DNA of 39,011 nt from an uncultured Clostridium sp. (GCA_947575275.1 CANPMS010000021.1:1-39011); one strand, 5' to 3'; counted from the stretch's first letter, positions 24,226 through 33,142 are shown. The notes: generated from the sequence alone by a model not told the origin. Program-made: numbers and translations.

Positions 24226-25455
24226 TTATGACCGATAATCTGCATTGATTTTTATATAGTCAAAGGTCAAATCACAGCCCCACGCTGTGGCCGCTGCGTC
24301 ACCCAGCTTCATATCAGCAACTGCAGTCACCTCCGGCTCAGAGAGGATTTTTGTCGCCTGCTCCTCACTGTAAGGAAGCGCCACGCCGTCCCTTATAATC
24401 TGGATGCGGCCTGCCGCACTTTCAAAGAATAAGTCCACTTTCTCAGGGTCAAACTGCACGCCGGAGTAACCCATGGCACATAAAATCCGTCCCCAGTTGG
24501 CATCATGCCCAAAAACCGCCGCCTTGGTCAGATTGGAAGTAATAACCGCTTTCGCCAGCGTTGCCGCCTGCGCCCTGCTCTCTGCACCAACGACCTTCAC
24601 CTCAAACAACGCAGTACAGCCCTCTCCGTCCCCTGCTATCTTTTTGGCCAGTGTCTCATTCACATAGTTCAGCGCTTTGCAGAAAATTTCATAATCTTTG
24701 TTCTTTTCCGCAATCTCAGCATTCCCCGCCATTCCATTTGCCAAAAGCAGGACTGTGTCGTTGGTGGAGGTATCACCATCCACAGAAATCATATTGTAGG
24801 TGTCAATGACATCCTGGGAGAGCGCCTCCTGAAGAAGCTCCCTTGAGATTGCTGCATCTGTGGTCACAAACGCCAGCATGGTACACATGTTGGGATGAAT
24901 CATACCCGATCCCTTACACATGCCGCCCACAGTAACAGTCCTTCCGCCAATCTCCACCTGAACTGCCACTTCCTTGTTTTTTGTGTCAGTGGTCATAATT
25001 GCCTGAGAAGCCGCTGTACCGCTTCCAGCGCTCCCATCCAGCTCCGGCGCCATGGCGCGGATTCCCGCCGTCAGCTTATCCATGGGAAGCTGCATGCCGA
25101 TTACCCCGGTGGAAGCAACCAGCACTGCATTTTCCTTAATTCCCAGTGCAGCTGCTGCCTCCGCCGCTGTCTCCTTACAGTAACCATAACCTTCCGCCCC
25201 CGTGCAGGCGTTGGCAATGCCCGCATTAATCACCACTGCCTGGGCAGTCCCGGAATCCCTGACAATCTCCCTGTCCCACTTGACTGGAGCCGCCTTAACC
25301 ACGTTGGTGGTGAAGGTTCCCGCCACATAACAGGACGTCTCACTAAAAAGCAGCGCCATATCTTTCCTGTCCTTATACTTGATTCCCGCTGCAGTGGAGG
25401 CCGCCTGAAAGCCCAATGCCGCTGTCACACCGCCATTGATCATTTTCATAATCAT
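24226..25455 (-). CDS. argJ: Bifunctional glutamate N-acetyltransferase/ornithine acetyltransferase
   Basis: A 409-residue member of the ArgJ family, made as a precursor that self-cleaves at the Ala/Met-Leu-Ala-Thr type site; here the junction region is KGSGMIHPNMCTMLAFVTTD with the nucleophilic Thr in VTTD or MCTM context. It recycles acetyl groups from acetylornithine to glutamate. Whether it is also able to use acetyl-CoA (bifunctional) cannot be read from sequence. GGAGGGAGA precedes ATG 25455; in-frame ATGs at 25449 and 25443 are alternatives. Confidence 0.94.
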   Translation of the reverse strand: MIMKMINGGVTAALGFQAASTAAGIKYKDRKDMALLFSETSCYVAGTFTTNVVKAAPVKWDREIVRDSGTAQAVVINAGIANACTGAEGYGYCKETAAEAAAALGIKENAVLVASTGVIGMQLPMDKLTAGIRAMAPELDGSAGSGTAASQAIMTTDTKNKEVAVQVEIGGRTVTVGGMCKGSGMIHPNMCTMLAFVTTDAAISRELLQEALSQDVIDTYNMISVDGDTSTNDTVLLLANGMAGNAEIAEKNKDYEIFCKALNYVNETLAKKIAGDGEGCTALFEVKVVGAESRAQAATLAKAVITSNLTKAAVFGHDANWGRILCAMGYSGVQFDPEKVDLFFESAAGRIQIIRDGVALPYSEEQATKILSEPEVTAVADMKLGDAAATAWGCDLTFDYIKINADYRS

Positions 25456-25470
25456 TCTCCCTCCTGATGC

Positions 25471-25935
25471 CTACCTGATAAAGTTTGTAATGTTCTCATC
25501 GTTCAGAACAAAGTCGTAATAATTCATATCTTCCCTCTCAGTCCAGCCTACCTTATGCCAGAACTCATTTCCCATCTTATTTGTCTTAAATGCCACAAGG
25601 CCGACTTTGTTGATACCCTCAGCCTGGAGCGCCCGCATGGCAAAATGCGCCATGCGGTGTCCTATCCCCCGATTGCGGCAGTCCTTTGCCACGCACACAT
25701 GGTAGAAGAAACCGGTCCGCCCATCATGTCCGCAGAGAATGGCGCCGACAATACGGTCATTCTGCTCCGCCACCACGCTGGTAGTGGGATTCCTCTTTAA
25801 AAACCGCTCCACACCTTCCCTGGAATCATCAAGAGAGCGGATTCCAAATCCCTGGATTTTAAGCCACAAATCATACACCTTATCATAATCTTCCAAGGTC
25901 ATCTCCCTAACCAAAACGTCCGTGGTTCCAGCCAT
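25471..25935 (-). CDS. GNAT-family N-acetyltransferase in the arginine operon
   Basis: A 154-residue GNAT domain. Acetyl-CoA motif A is visible as VCVAKDCRNRGIGHRMAHFA (R-x-x-G-x-G type), with VVAEQNDRIVGAILCGHDG as the central strands. It lies between argC and argJ with 14-15 base gaps and a clear ribosome site (AAGGAATAAG). An arginine role, such as an alternative N-acetylglutamate synthase, is possible but is inferred only from position. Other substrates, including protein N-termini, cannot be excluded. Confidence 0.85.
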   Translation of the reverse strand: MAGTTDVLVREMTLEDYDKVYDLWLKIQGFGIRSLDDSREGVERFLKRNPTTSVVAEQNDRIVGAILCGHDGRTGFFYHVCVAKDCRNRGIGHRMAHFAMRALQAEGINKVGLVAFKTNKMGNEFWHKVGWTEREDMNYYDFVLNDENITNFIR

Positions 25936-25949
25936 CTCTTATTCCTTCC

Positions 25950-26990
25950 TTATGGGAATACCGGAATCTGTTTCAATCCGGTGTTCTCCGGCAGACCGAA
26001 CATCAGATTCATATTCTGTATTGCCTGACCGGCCGCTCCCTTCACCATATTGTCAATCGCCCCCATCATCACAATGCGATTGGTGCGCGCATCAATCTGA
26101 AATGCAATATCTGCAAAATTACTGCCCTCCACCCAGCGGGTCTGAGGCACCATTCCCGGCTGCATCACCCGGACAAAATACTCCTTTGCATAGTACTTGT
26201 CATAAATGGCTGCAACCTCTTCCACGGTCAACGGCTTCGCCATAGACGCGTAAGCCGTCACCAGGATTCCCCGGTTCATAGGCACCAGATGAGGTGTAAA
26301 GCTGATGGTTACCGGTTTCCCGGCTGCCCTGGAAAGCTGCTCCTCAATTTCCGGCGTGTGGCGATGGGACGCCACGCCGTAGGGTTTCATGCTCTCATTT
26401 ACCTCGCAATAAAGGCTGGGTACCTTCGCGCTCCTGCCTGCACCGGAAGTCCCGGACTTGGCATCAATAATAATGGTATCTGTATCAATCAGACCTTCCT
26501 TAACCATAGGATACAGAGTCAGGAAAGAGCAGGTGGGATAGCAGCCGGGATTTGCAATCAGGCGCGCATGTCTCACCTTCTCCCGGTTCACCTCACACAA
26601 ACCGTACACCGCCTCCTTGATAAACCGGGGCGACGCATGTTTTAATTGATACCACGCCTCGTACACGCCCACATCCTGGATTCTAAAATCAGCGCTCAAG
26701 TCAATCACCCTGGTTTTGGACAAAATCTCCTCAGTTATCTGAGATGCGCAAAAGCCCTGGGGCGTCGCAGTAAAAATTACATCTGCCGCCTCAGCCAGCC
26801 TGCTCATATCATCATCCCCGCACGGCGTGTCTACCAGATGGGTCATATTTCGGTAAATGGAGGAAAAATTCTCTCCAACATAGCTTCTGGAGCCATACCA
26901 CACGATTTCCACATCGTCCCGCTGCAAAAGCAGGCGAACCAGCTCCGCCCCGGCATATCCGGTTGCACCAATGATTCCAACCTTAATCAT
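25950..26990 (-). CDS. argC: N-acetyl-gamma-glutamyl-phosphate reductase
   Basis: A 346-residue NADPH-dependent reductase. It has the Rossmann motif GIIGATGYAGAELVRLL at the N-terminus, the catalytic Cys in ANPGCYPTCSFL (about residue 148) and the family pattern HRHTPEIEEQL. First gene of the arginine operon; GAGAGG lies nine bases before the ATG. Its promoter region sits back to back with that of argG. Confidence 0.96.
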   Translation of the reverse strand: MIKVGIIGATGYAGAELVRLLLQRDDVEIVWYGSRSYVGENFSSIYRNMTHLVDTPCGDDDMSRLAEAADVIFTATPQGFCASQITEEILSKTRVIDLSADFRIQDVGVYEAWYQLKHASPRFIKEAVYGLCEVNREKVRHARLIANPGCYPTCSFLTLYPMVKEGLIDTDTIIIDAKSGTSGAGRSAKVPSLYCEVNESMKPYGVASHRHTPEIEEQLSRAAGKPVTISFTPHLVPMNRGILVTAYASMAKPLTVEEVAAIYDKYYAKEYFVRVMQPGMVPQTRWVEGSNFADIAFQIDARTNRIVMMGAIDNMVKGAAGQAIQNMNLMFGLPENTGLKQIPVFP

Positions 26991-27019
26991 ATTGTTTATC
27001 CTCTCATAATCATACGTTC

Positions 27020-27050
27020 ATGTCCCTTATTATAGTAAGTTTGCGGACAT
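27020..27050 (-). promoter_or_regulatory. argC promoter region with inverted repeat
   Basis: Minus-strand -10 TATAAT at 27029-27034; the -35 is weak. An inverted repeat ATGTCC (27020-27025) and GGACAT (27045-27050) brackets the -10, which would suit a repressor site. It does not match the classic ARG box. Confidence 0.45.
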
Positions 27051-27120
27051 AAGAAAAGCACTTTTTCCAGATGCGCCCATATACCGCAATCCTAAATATT
27101 TCATAATTATACATTACAAA

Positions 27121-27133
27121 TGAATAATATTCA
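27121..27133. promoter_or_regulatory. ARG-box-like palindrome
   Basis: TGAAT-AAT-ATTCA between argC and argG. The half-sites match the ArgR/AhrC consensus TGAATWWWWATTCA, but the spacer is one base short. It could serve either divergent arg promoter. Confidence 0.45.
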
Positions 27134-27161
27134 ATATGTTTTTAATAAATCCATTTCATTG

Positions 27162-27197
27162 TTGCATTATCAGGAAAACTGTTGTATATTTATTACA
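27162..27197 (+). promoter_or_regulatory. argG promoter with overlapping ARG-like site
   Basis: TTGCAT (27162-27167), a 17-base spacer and TATATT (27185-27190). A near-palindrome TGTATATTTATTACA (27183-27197) covers the -10, resembling a second ARG box with an extra base. Repression by ArgR when arginine is plentiful is the likely logic. Confidence 0.6.
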
Positions 27198-27223
27198 TTA
27201 TTACAATACCATTGAGGAGGATT

Positions 27224-28456
27224 ATGAAAATGAAAGAGAAAGTAATTCTGGCTTACTCCGGCGGACTGGATACCACTGCTATTATCCCATGGCTAAAGGA
27301 GAATTTCGATTATGAAGTTGTGTGCTGCTGTATCGACTGCGGTCAGGGCAGCGAACTGGATGGACTGGAGGAGCGGGCTAAGCTCTCCGGCGCTTCCAAA
27401 CTTTATATTGAAGATTTAGTAGATGATTTCTGTGATAATTATATTGTGCCATGTGTGCAGGCAAACGCCGTATACGAAAACAAATACCTTCTTGGCACCT
27501 CCATGGCACGCCCCGCCATCGCAAAACGTCTGGTTGAGGTTGCACGCAAAGAGGGCGCTACCGCCATCTGCCACGGCGCTACCGGGAAGGGCAACGACCA
27601 GATTCGTTTCGAGCTTGGCATCAAGGCGCTGGCTCCCGATTTGAAAATTATCGCCCCCTGGCGTATGACTGATATATGGACGATGCAGTCCCGTGAGGAT
27701 GAGATTGAATACTGCAGACAGCATGGCATCGATCTGCCGTTCTCTGCCGACAACAGTTACAGCCGGGACCGTAACCTGTGGCATATCAGCCATGAAGGTC
27801 TTGAGCTGGAGGATCCGGCAAATGAGCCAAATTATGATCACCTGCTTGTGCTGGGCGTGACCCCGGAAAAAGCGCCGAATGAGGGTGAGTATGTGACTAT
27901 GGCTTTTGAACATGGCATACCTGTAAGCGTCAATGGAGAAAAGATGAAAGTCTCCGACATCATCAGAAAGCTGAATGAACTTGGTGGAAAACACGGGGTC
28001 GGTATCGTAGATATTGTAGAAAACCGTGTGGTGGGTATGAAATCCCACGGCGTTTATGAAACTCCCGGCGGAACGATCCTTATGGAGGCTCACCAGCAGC
28101 TGGAGGAGCTGGTGCTTGACCGCGCCACCATGGAAGTGAAGAAAGATATGGGCAACAAGATGGCTCAGATTGTATACGAGGGCAAATGGTTCACTCCTCT
28201 TCGCGAGGCTGTTCAGGCATTCATCGAATCAACCCAGAAGTATGTAACTGGAGAAGTGAAGTTTAAGCTTTACAAAGGAAATATCATCAAAGCAGGTACC
28301 ACCTCCCCCTACTCCTTGTACAGTGAGTCACTGGCTTCCTTTACCACAGGCGACTTGTATGATCATCACGATGCAGAGGGCTTTATCACGCTCTTTGGTC
28401 TGCCGTTAAAGGTTCGGGCTATGAAGATGGCAGAGGCGGAAAAGAATCAGAAATAA
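27224..28456 (+). CDS. argG: Argininosuccinate synthase
   Basis: A 410-residue ATP-pyrophosphatase-fold enzyme that joins citrulline and aspartate. AYSGGLDTTAII (P-loop, about 10-21), GATGKGNDQIRFE (about 120-132) and SFTTGDLYDHHDAEGF near the C-terminus are family signatures. I chose ATG 27224, five bases after GAGGAGG; the longer frame to 27182 runs into the promoter. argH and argF are not in the window. Confidence 0.96.
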   Translation: MKMKEKVILAYSGGLDTTAIIPWLKENFDYEVVCCCIDCGQGSELDGLEERAKLSGASKLYIEDLVDDFCDNYIVPCVQANAVYENKYLLGTSMARPAIAKRLVEVARKEGATAICHGATGKGNDQIRFELGIKALAPDLKIIAPWRMTDIWTMQSREDEIEYCRQHGIDLPFSADNSYSRDRNLWHISHEGLELEDPANEPNYDHLLVLGVTPEKAPNEGEYVTMAFEHGIPVSVNGEKMKVSDIIRKLNELGGKHGVGIVDIVENRVVGMKSHGVYETPGGTILMEAHQQLEELVLDRATMEVKKDMGNKMAQIVYEGKWFTPLREAVQAFIESTQKYVTGEVKFKLYKGNIIKAGTTSPYSLYSESLASFTTGDLYDHHDAEGFITLFGLPLKVRAMKMAEAEKNQK

Positions 28457-28468
28457 ATTAAAATATAG

Positions 28469-28515
28469 GCGCCTGAATTTTCACCAGATTGCAGAAAATT
28501 CAGGCGCTTCATATT
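28469..28515. terminator. Terminator between argG and the EamA gene
   Basis: Perfect 14-bp stem (28469-28482 with 28494-28507) around an 11-base loop, followed on the plus strand by TTCATATTTTAT. On the minus strand it follows the EamA stop. Likely bidirectional. Confidence 0.8.
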
Positions 28516-29442
28516 TTATCCTTGGTTGGAGTGTATCTTGCCCACCGGCATCTGAGCCAACATAATCGCGCCAAACACCAGCATACAGCCAAACAGCTCC
28601 CTAAGGGACAGGCTCTGCCCTAAAATCGCCCACCCGGCAAGCACGGAGAACACGGACTCCAGGCTCATAATCAGAGAGGCTCTGGCAGGCTCAACATCCT
28701 TCTGTGCAACTACCTGAAGCGTGTAGGCCACACCGCAGGACATCACGCCCGCATACAGAATCGGAAGCCATGCAGACAAAACTGCACTCCAATCCAGATT
28801 CTCAAAAAGAACCATCATAATACAGGAAATTGCGCCTGCCGTAAAAAACTGAATGCAGGAAATCACTACTCCATCAGCCTTTGGTGAAAAATAATCGATT
28901 ACCAGAACATGCAGGGAAAAACCAACAGCACACAAAAACATCAGGAAATCGCCGCGTCCGATTACAAAATCCTCCGTGATACACAAAAGATACATGCCCA
29001 CCGCAGCAATTCCCACACTGATCCAGATATTAAGCCCCGCCTTCCTGTGCAGAAATATCCCCAGCAACGGAACAATCACAATATAGCATGCTGTGATGAA
29101 CCCAGCCTTTCCCACCGTAGTATGGACAATTCCAAACTGCTGTAAAGAGCTTGCAAGGCAAAGCAGGATACCGCAGCATATTCCTCCGATAATCCCATAT
29201 TTCTTCTGGTTCTTTCTCTCCTCCTCAGTAAGCTTGACCCACTGCTGACCGTTCAACTTCCGCAAAAGGAATATGCAGGGAATCAGCACCGCGCCTCCAA
29301 GCAGAAAACGGCAGCCATTGAAGGTAAAACCTCCCACATAGTTCATACCCTCACTCTGTGCCACAAAGGCAGTGCCCCAGATAAGTGCAGTCAGCATCAG
29401 CATCCCGCTGCTGCCCATTGATTTCTTTTTTGTCCCCTCCAT
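28516..29442 (-). CDS. DMT-superfamily (EamA) permease
   Basis: A 308-residue polytopic protein with two EamA repeats (about 12-150 and 165-300) and roughly ten membrane segments. LTALIWGTAFVAQSEGMNY at the N-terminus and the second-repeat pattern PARASLIMSLESVFSVLAGW are typical of EamA. Substrates in this family are metabolites or amino acids; none can be assigned. It begins four bases after the apbE stop, with GGAGG nine bases upstream inside apbE, so it is cotranscribed with apbE. Confidence 0.88.
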   Translation of the reverse strand: MEGTKKKSMGSSGMLMLTALIWGTAFVAQSEGMNYVGGFTFNGCRFLLGGAVLIPCIFLLRKLNGQQWVKLTEEERKNQKKYGIIGGICCGILLCLASSLQQFGIVHTTVGKAGFITACYIVIVPLLGIFLHRKAGLNIWISVGIAAVGMYLLCITEDFVIGRGDFLMFLCAVGFSLHVLVIDYFSPKADGVVISCIQFFTAGAISCIMMVLFENLDWSAVLSAWLPILYAGVMSCGVAYTLQVVAQKDVEPARASLIMSLESVFSVLAGWAILGQSLSLRELFGCMLVFGAIMLAQMPVGKIHSNQG

Positions 29443-29446
29443 TCTG

Positions 29447-30493
29447 TCAGTCCTCCATCAGTGCACCGAAGCCGGAACTTTGCACTTCACTTTCATCAGG
29501 CAGAATCCACAGCGCCTCCACATTTTCAAGGGATTCCACAAAGGCCTGTCCATCAGAAAGCTCCATATTAAATACTGCGGTTGAGAGCGCATCCGCCAGG
29601 GCGCTGTCAGGGCAGAGAATGGTCACCGACAAATATTCATTCCATGGCATCAGCGTATCAGGATTGATAATATGATGATAACGCACGCCGTCTGCTTCAT
29701 AATACCGCTGGTACGTGCCGCTGGTAACCAGACACATATCCTCCAGATTCACCACATGAAGATAGGGCTCGAGGGACTTGGTTCCAGGGTTCTGAACCCC
29801 CACCCGCCAGGGTTTTCCATCGCCGCGCACTCCAATAACCGCAACGTTGCCGCCCAGATTTAAAAGCCCGGAGACAACACCCGCTTGTTTTAACTCCTCC
29901 GCCAGCCTTCTGGCAGCGTACCCTTTGGCAATAGAACCCACATCCAGCCGCAGCTTCTTATCTTTCAGATAGACCGTCGATGCGTCCGCATTTATTTCCA
30001 TTGCTGAAATATCAGTGTGTTCCGCTGCCTTTCGCAGCTGTGCCATATCCGGCGCTTCTCCCCGAGACGGATTTGCCAGAGCCATCTCCCGGTAGTCGTG
30101 CCAGATAGATAAAACACTCCCCATTGCCACATTGACCTTGCCACCAGTCAGGTTATATTCCTCCTGTGACAGACTGAGCAGATTCACAATCTCCCTGTCC
30201 ACCTGAACCGGGGCAATTCCCGCGCTGTCGTTAATTGATTTTATGTTGCGGATTCCATCGTAGTTGTTGTAAATATCAAACAGCTGATGGTATTTCTGCA
30301 AAAGTTCTTCTGCAATCTCTTTATATTCGTTAAACTCATCTTCACTCTCCGCATAAATGGTGATACTGGTGATTGTATCAAAATAATCCAGATACTGAAC
30401 ATCATAAGCGGTCAACGGCTTTTTCCCTGCGCTGCATCCGCTTAAAATCCCCATCACTGCAGAGGCAAGAACAAAAATGATAATTTTCTTCAT
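29447..30493 (-). CDS. apbE: FAD:protein FMN transferase (ApbE), lipoprotein
   Basis: A 348-residue ApbE-family protein. It has a lipoprotein signal MKKIIIFVLASAVMGILSGC with lipobox LSGC. Conserved ApbE blocks are YFDTITSITIY, KVNVAMGSVLSIWHDYR, RLDVGSIAKGYAARRLAEEL, GLLNLGGNVAVIG and the C-terminal ALADALSTAVFNM. The enzyme attaches FMN through a phosphoester to Thr/Ser of membrane or surface flavoproteins such as RnfG/NqrC. I chose ATG 30493 because it starts the signal peptide; the longer reading overlaps galT. No FMN-acceptor protein is evident nearby. Confidence 0.93.
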   Translation of the reverse strand: MKKIIIFVLASAVMGILSGCSAGKKPLTAYDVQYLDYFDTITSITIYAESEDEFNEYKEIAEELLQKYHQLFDIYNNYDGIRNIKSINDSAGIAPVQVDREIVNLLSLSQEEYNLTGGKVNVAMGSVLSIWHDYREMALANPSRGEAPDMAQLRKAAEHTDISAMEINADASTVYLKDKKLRLDVGSIAKGYAARRLAEELKQAGVVSGLLNLGGNVAVIGVRGDGKPWRVGVQNPGTKSLEPYLHVVNLEDMCLVTSGTYQRYYEADGVRYHHIINPDTLMPWNEYLSVTILCPDSALADALSTAVFNMELSDGQAFVESLENVEALWILPDESEVQSSGFGALMED

Positions 30494-30533
30494 AAGCAAT
30501 ATCCCGTTCTGTAAAATTAATGTTTGTGCCGGC

Positions 30534-32045
30534 TCACACCTCAAAGCCCACACTCTTTAAAAACCGTTCAAATGCCTCCCGTCCCTGTGGTGTACACTTA
30601 TATACACCCGCATCCTCAAGTACCCGGGCAAACACCTTCCCCACCTCGTTCTGTAAAACCGCCTCCACATTCTCTCTGGTAATATCACCGCAGCCTGGAC
30701 GGAACTGCTCTACCCAGTCTGCATGTTTTTGAAGTATCTGGCTGCCGCGTATATCCTTGCCTGACACGATATATTCACCCAGAAGCGTCAACTCCTCCTG
30801 CAGCCTGGCAGGAAGAACCGCAAGGCCCATAACCTCAATCAGACCGATATTCTCTTTCTTGATATGGTGCAGCTCCTGATGGGGGTGGTAAACACCCAGA
30901 GGAAATTCCTCCGTTGTAATATTGTTACGCAATACCAAATCCAGTTCGTACTTGTCTCCGCTTTTTCTGGCAATGGGTGTGATTGTATTGTGATTCTCCC
31001 CATCTGTCTCTGCATAGACGAACGCCGCCTCATCGGTATATCCTCTCCAGACCTTCAAAATCTTATCACCCAGCTCAACCAGCCGATCGGAATTTTCTCC
31101 CCTGAGACGCAATGCTGACATGGGCCAATGCACAATTCCCGCCTCCACATCCTCAAAACGCGCCATCTTATAGTACTTCTCCACAGGCGCTTTCGCCATG
31201 GCAAAGGTGTAATGCCCACCCTGAAAATGGTCATGACTTAAAATAGAACCGCCCACGATTGGCAAATCAGCGTTGGAGCCAAGGAAATAATGGGGAAACT
31301 GTTTCACAAAATCAAACAGCTTTACAAACGTAGCACGCTCAATTTTCATAGGTGTGTGATGTCCGTTGAACGCAATGCAGTGCTCATTATAGTAGACATA
31401 CGGGGAGTACTGGAATCCCCATATGCTGCCGCCCACTGTAATGCGGATAATTCTGTGGTTATTCCGCGCCGGATGATTCAAGTGCCCCGCATATCCCTCA
31501 TTTTCCATGCACAACAGGCACTTGGGATAACCGCTTTGCTTTGCAAACTTTGCCGCTGCAATCGCCTTCGGATCCTTCTCAGGCTTTGACAGGTTAATGG
31601 TAATATCTAAATCCCCATAAGGAGTCTTTGTCACCCATTTTTTATCACGGCATACCCGGTACCGGCGGATATAGTCGGAATCCTGGCTCAGCTTATAGAA
31701 ATAATCTGTGGCGGACTGAGAGCCCTCTCTCTCGTACAGCCTCCAAAATTTTGCCTCTACCTCCGATGGACGCGGCATCAGGCAATTCATTAACTTCGCG
31801 TCAAATAAATCCCGGTATCCGATACTGTTCTCGATCATCCCCTGTTCACACGCATAGTCCAGAAGTTGGTTTAAGATTGCCTCCAAATTCAAATCGGAAG
31901 CCTCCGCCTCTTTCCCCGGCTCCTCATACTCATTTAGCCCAAGCGCCTCCAAAAGCTGATTTGTGGCATAAATCCTATCTGCATCTGTAATCAGCCCCAT
32001 CTTGGCTCCATACTGTACAAGCTTTTTAATCGCTTCGTAAATCAT
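30534..32045 (-). CDS. galT: UDP-glucose--hexose-1-phosphate uridylyltransferase (class II GalT)
   Basis: A 503-residue enzyme of the Gram-positive GalT class II type, longer than the E. coli enzyme. It transfers UMP between UDP-glucose and galactose-1-phosphate in the Leloir pathway. The histidine motif appears in GGSILSHDHFQGGHYTFA (about 275-292), and HPARNNHRIIRITVGG is also conserved in the class. ATG 32045 follows GGAGAGG; the upstream extension lies in the preceding gene. galK and galE are not adjacent, so its placement between apbE and the Gx transporter is unusual. Confidence 0.93.
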   Translation of the reverse strand: MIYEAIKKLVQYGAKMGLITDADRIYATNQLLEALGLNEYEEPGKEAEASDLNLEAILNQLLDYACEQGMIENSIGYRDLFDAKLMNCLMPRPSEVEAKFWRLYEREGSQSATDYFYKLSQDSDYIRRYRVCRDKKWVTKTPYGDLDITINLSKPEKDPKAIAAAKFAKQSGYPKCLLCMENEGYAGHLNHPARNNHRIIRITVGGSIWGFQYSPYVYYNEHCIAFNGHHTPMKIERATFVKLFDFVKQFPHYFLGSNADLPIVGGSILSHDHFQGGHYTFAMAKAPVEKYYKMARFEDVEAGIVHWPMSALRLRGENSDRLVELGDKILKVWRGYTDEAAFVYAETDGENHNTITPIARKSGDKYELDLVLRNNITTEEFPLGVYHPHQELHHIKKENIGLIEVMGLAVLPARLQEELTLLGEYIVSGKDIRGSQILQKHADWVEQFRPGCGDITRENVEAVLQNEVGKVFARVLEDAGVYKCTPQGREAFERFLKSVGFEV

Positions 32046-32085
32046 AACCTCTCCCCATTCATCTTTATTACAGCGTCTGCTGCAT

Positions 32086-32628
32086 CTAACGGCGAATAAC
32101 AGGTTCAATCCTCTCTGTCACCAATCCGCCCAGAATTCCGATTACAGCTCCCGCCACTACTCCGGCCACCAAAAGCATGGGCAGATAGGAAAACACACCT
32201 GCAGTACCTGTAATATACGATGCCATGGTGAGCTGTCCCAGATTATGAAAAATGCCGCCCAGAATACTGACACCCACTTTTCCGAACCATCCGCTCTTTT
32301 TCGCCGGTACCATCACTGCCAGGCTGAATACCCCGCCGGACAGCGCATAAAGCATGGTTCCCGGATTGCTGAAGGTAAAACCCACCATCACAATCCGCAC
32401 CAGAGACACTGCCGCTGTCCCTGCAATCCCCACAGTGTAAATCCCCACTACATTTACAAGATTCGCCAATCCCAGCTTTATTCCCGGGGGAGCCGGCAAG
32501 GGGATCATCGCCTCCACATAGCTGAATATAAATGCCAGAGCAATAAGGAGGCCATAAAGCGCCACACCCTTTGCCATATCCCGACTGTCTCTACTTTTTC
32601 TTTCCATTCCAAGCCCTGTTTCTGCCAT
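32086..32628 (-). CDS. Gx transporter family protein (heptaprenyl diphosphate synthase component I-like)
   Basis: About 180 residues with five or six membrane segments. PLPAPPGIKLGLANLVNVVGIY and GTMLYALSGGVFSLAVM are hallmark stretches of the Gx/HepT-like family, which resembles ECF-transporter S components. Substrate unknown. The start is uncertain: ATG 32628, 32607 and 32577 are all possible, and a TTG at 32667 overlaps the divergent promoter. In many Firmicutes this family sits beside a NusG-domain-II protein and ApbE, as here. Confidence 0.8.
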   Translation of the reverse strand: MAETGLGMERKSRDSRDMAKGVALYGLLIALAFIFSYVEAMIPLPAPPGIKLGLANLVNVVGIYTVGIAGTAAVSLVRIVMVGFTFSNPGTMLYALSGGVFSLAVMVPAKKSGWFGKVGVSILGGIFHNLGQLTMASYITGTAGVFSYLPMLLVAGVVAGAVIGILGGLVTERIEPVIRR

Positions 32629-32650
32629 TCTTTTACGGAAACTGCATTCG

Positions 32651-32679
32651 TTGACACAACCCCGCAATTATGTTATAGT
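32651..32679 (+). promoter_or_regulatory. Promoter of the NusG-domain-II gene
   Basis: TTGACA (32651-32656), a 17-base spacer and TATAGT (32674-32679). Predicted start is near 32686, giving a leader of about 68 bases. Confidence 0.8.
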
Positions 32680-32753
32680 TTCAAGCACAATCTATCATTA
32701 AGCTATTATAACAAGTATATCATTTTATCCCGGTTTTAGAAAGAGGTTATCTC

Positions 32754-33107
32754 ATGGAGAAAGGAAAAAAGGATCTGCTGCTGATTGTGGCTGTACTGAT
32801 TATTGCAGCAGCAGGATTTCTTATTAATAATAGAATCCACAAAAAGCCCGCCGCCTATGTGGAAATCAGTGTGGACACCAGGACTGTGGCGACCTATGAT
32901 TTAAATAAGGATATGGATCTTGTGCTGGAAACCTATAACGGCGGCACCAACCACCTGATTATCCAGAATGGTCAGGTATGGATCAGTGAGGCATCCTGCC
33001 CCGACAAGGTATGTATCCACCAGGGGCATATCTCCATGAACGGGGAGTTGATTGTGTGCCTGCCCAACCGCATGATCGCCAAGGTAGTGGCTCCCGAGGA
33101 TGTGTGA
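32754..33107 (+). CDS. NusG domain II-containing membrane-anchored protein
   Basis: A 117-residue protein: one N-terminal membrane helix (about 7-24, DLLLIVAVLIIAAAGFLI), then an extracytoplasmic beta domain with CPDKVCIHQGHIS (about 83-95) and CLPNRMIAKV. The Cys pair and surrounding pattern are typical of small NusG_II proteins of Firmicutes; these are not transcription factors. AGAGG lies eight bases before the ATG. It is divergent from the Gx transporter, with which this family is commonly paired. Confidence 0.85.
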   Translation: MEKGKKDLLLIVAVLIIAAAGFLINNRIHKKPAAYVEISVDTRTVATYDLNKDMDLVLETYNGGTNHLIIQNGQVWISEASCPDKVCIHQGHISMNGELIVCLPNRMIAKVVAPEDV

Positions 33108-33109
33108 TG

Positions 33110-33142
33110 CAAAACGCCGCTCCGGTTTTGCCGGAAACGGCG
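33110..33142 (-). terminator. Terminator of metK, probably bidirectional
   Basis: CGCCG-TCCGG pairs with CCGGA-CGGCG around a short loop (33115-33142). On the minus strand TTTTGC follows. It lies between convergent NusG_II and metK genes. Confidence 0.7.
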
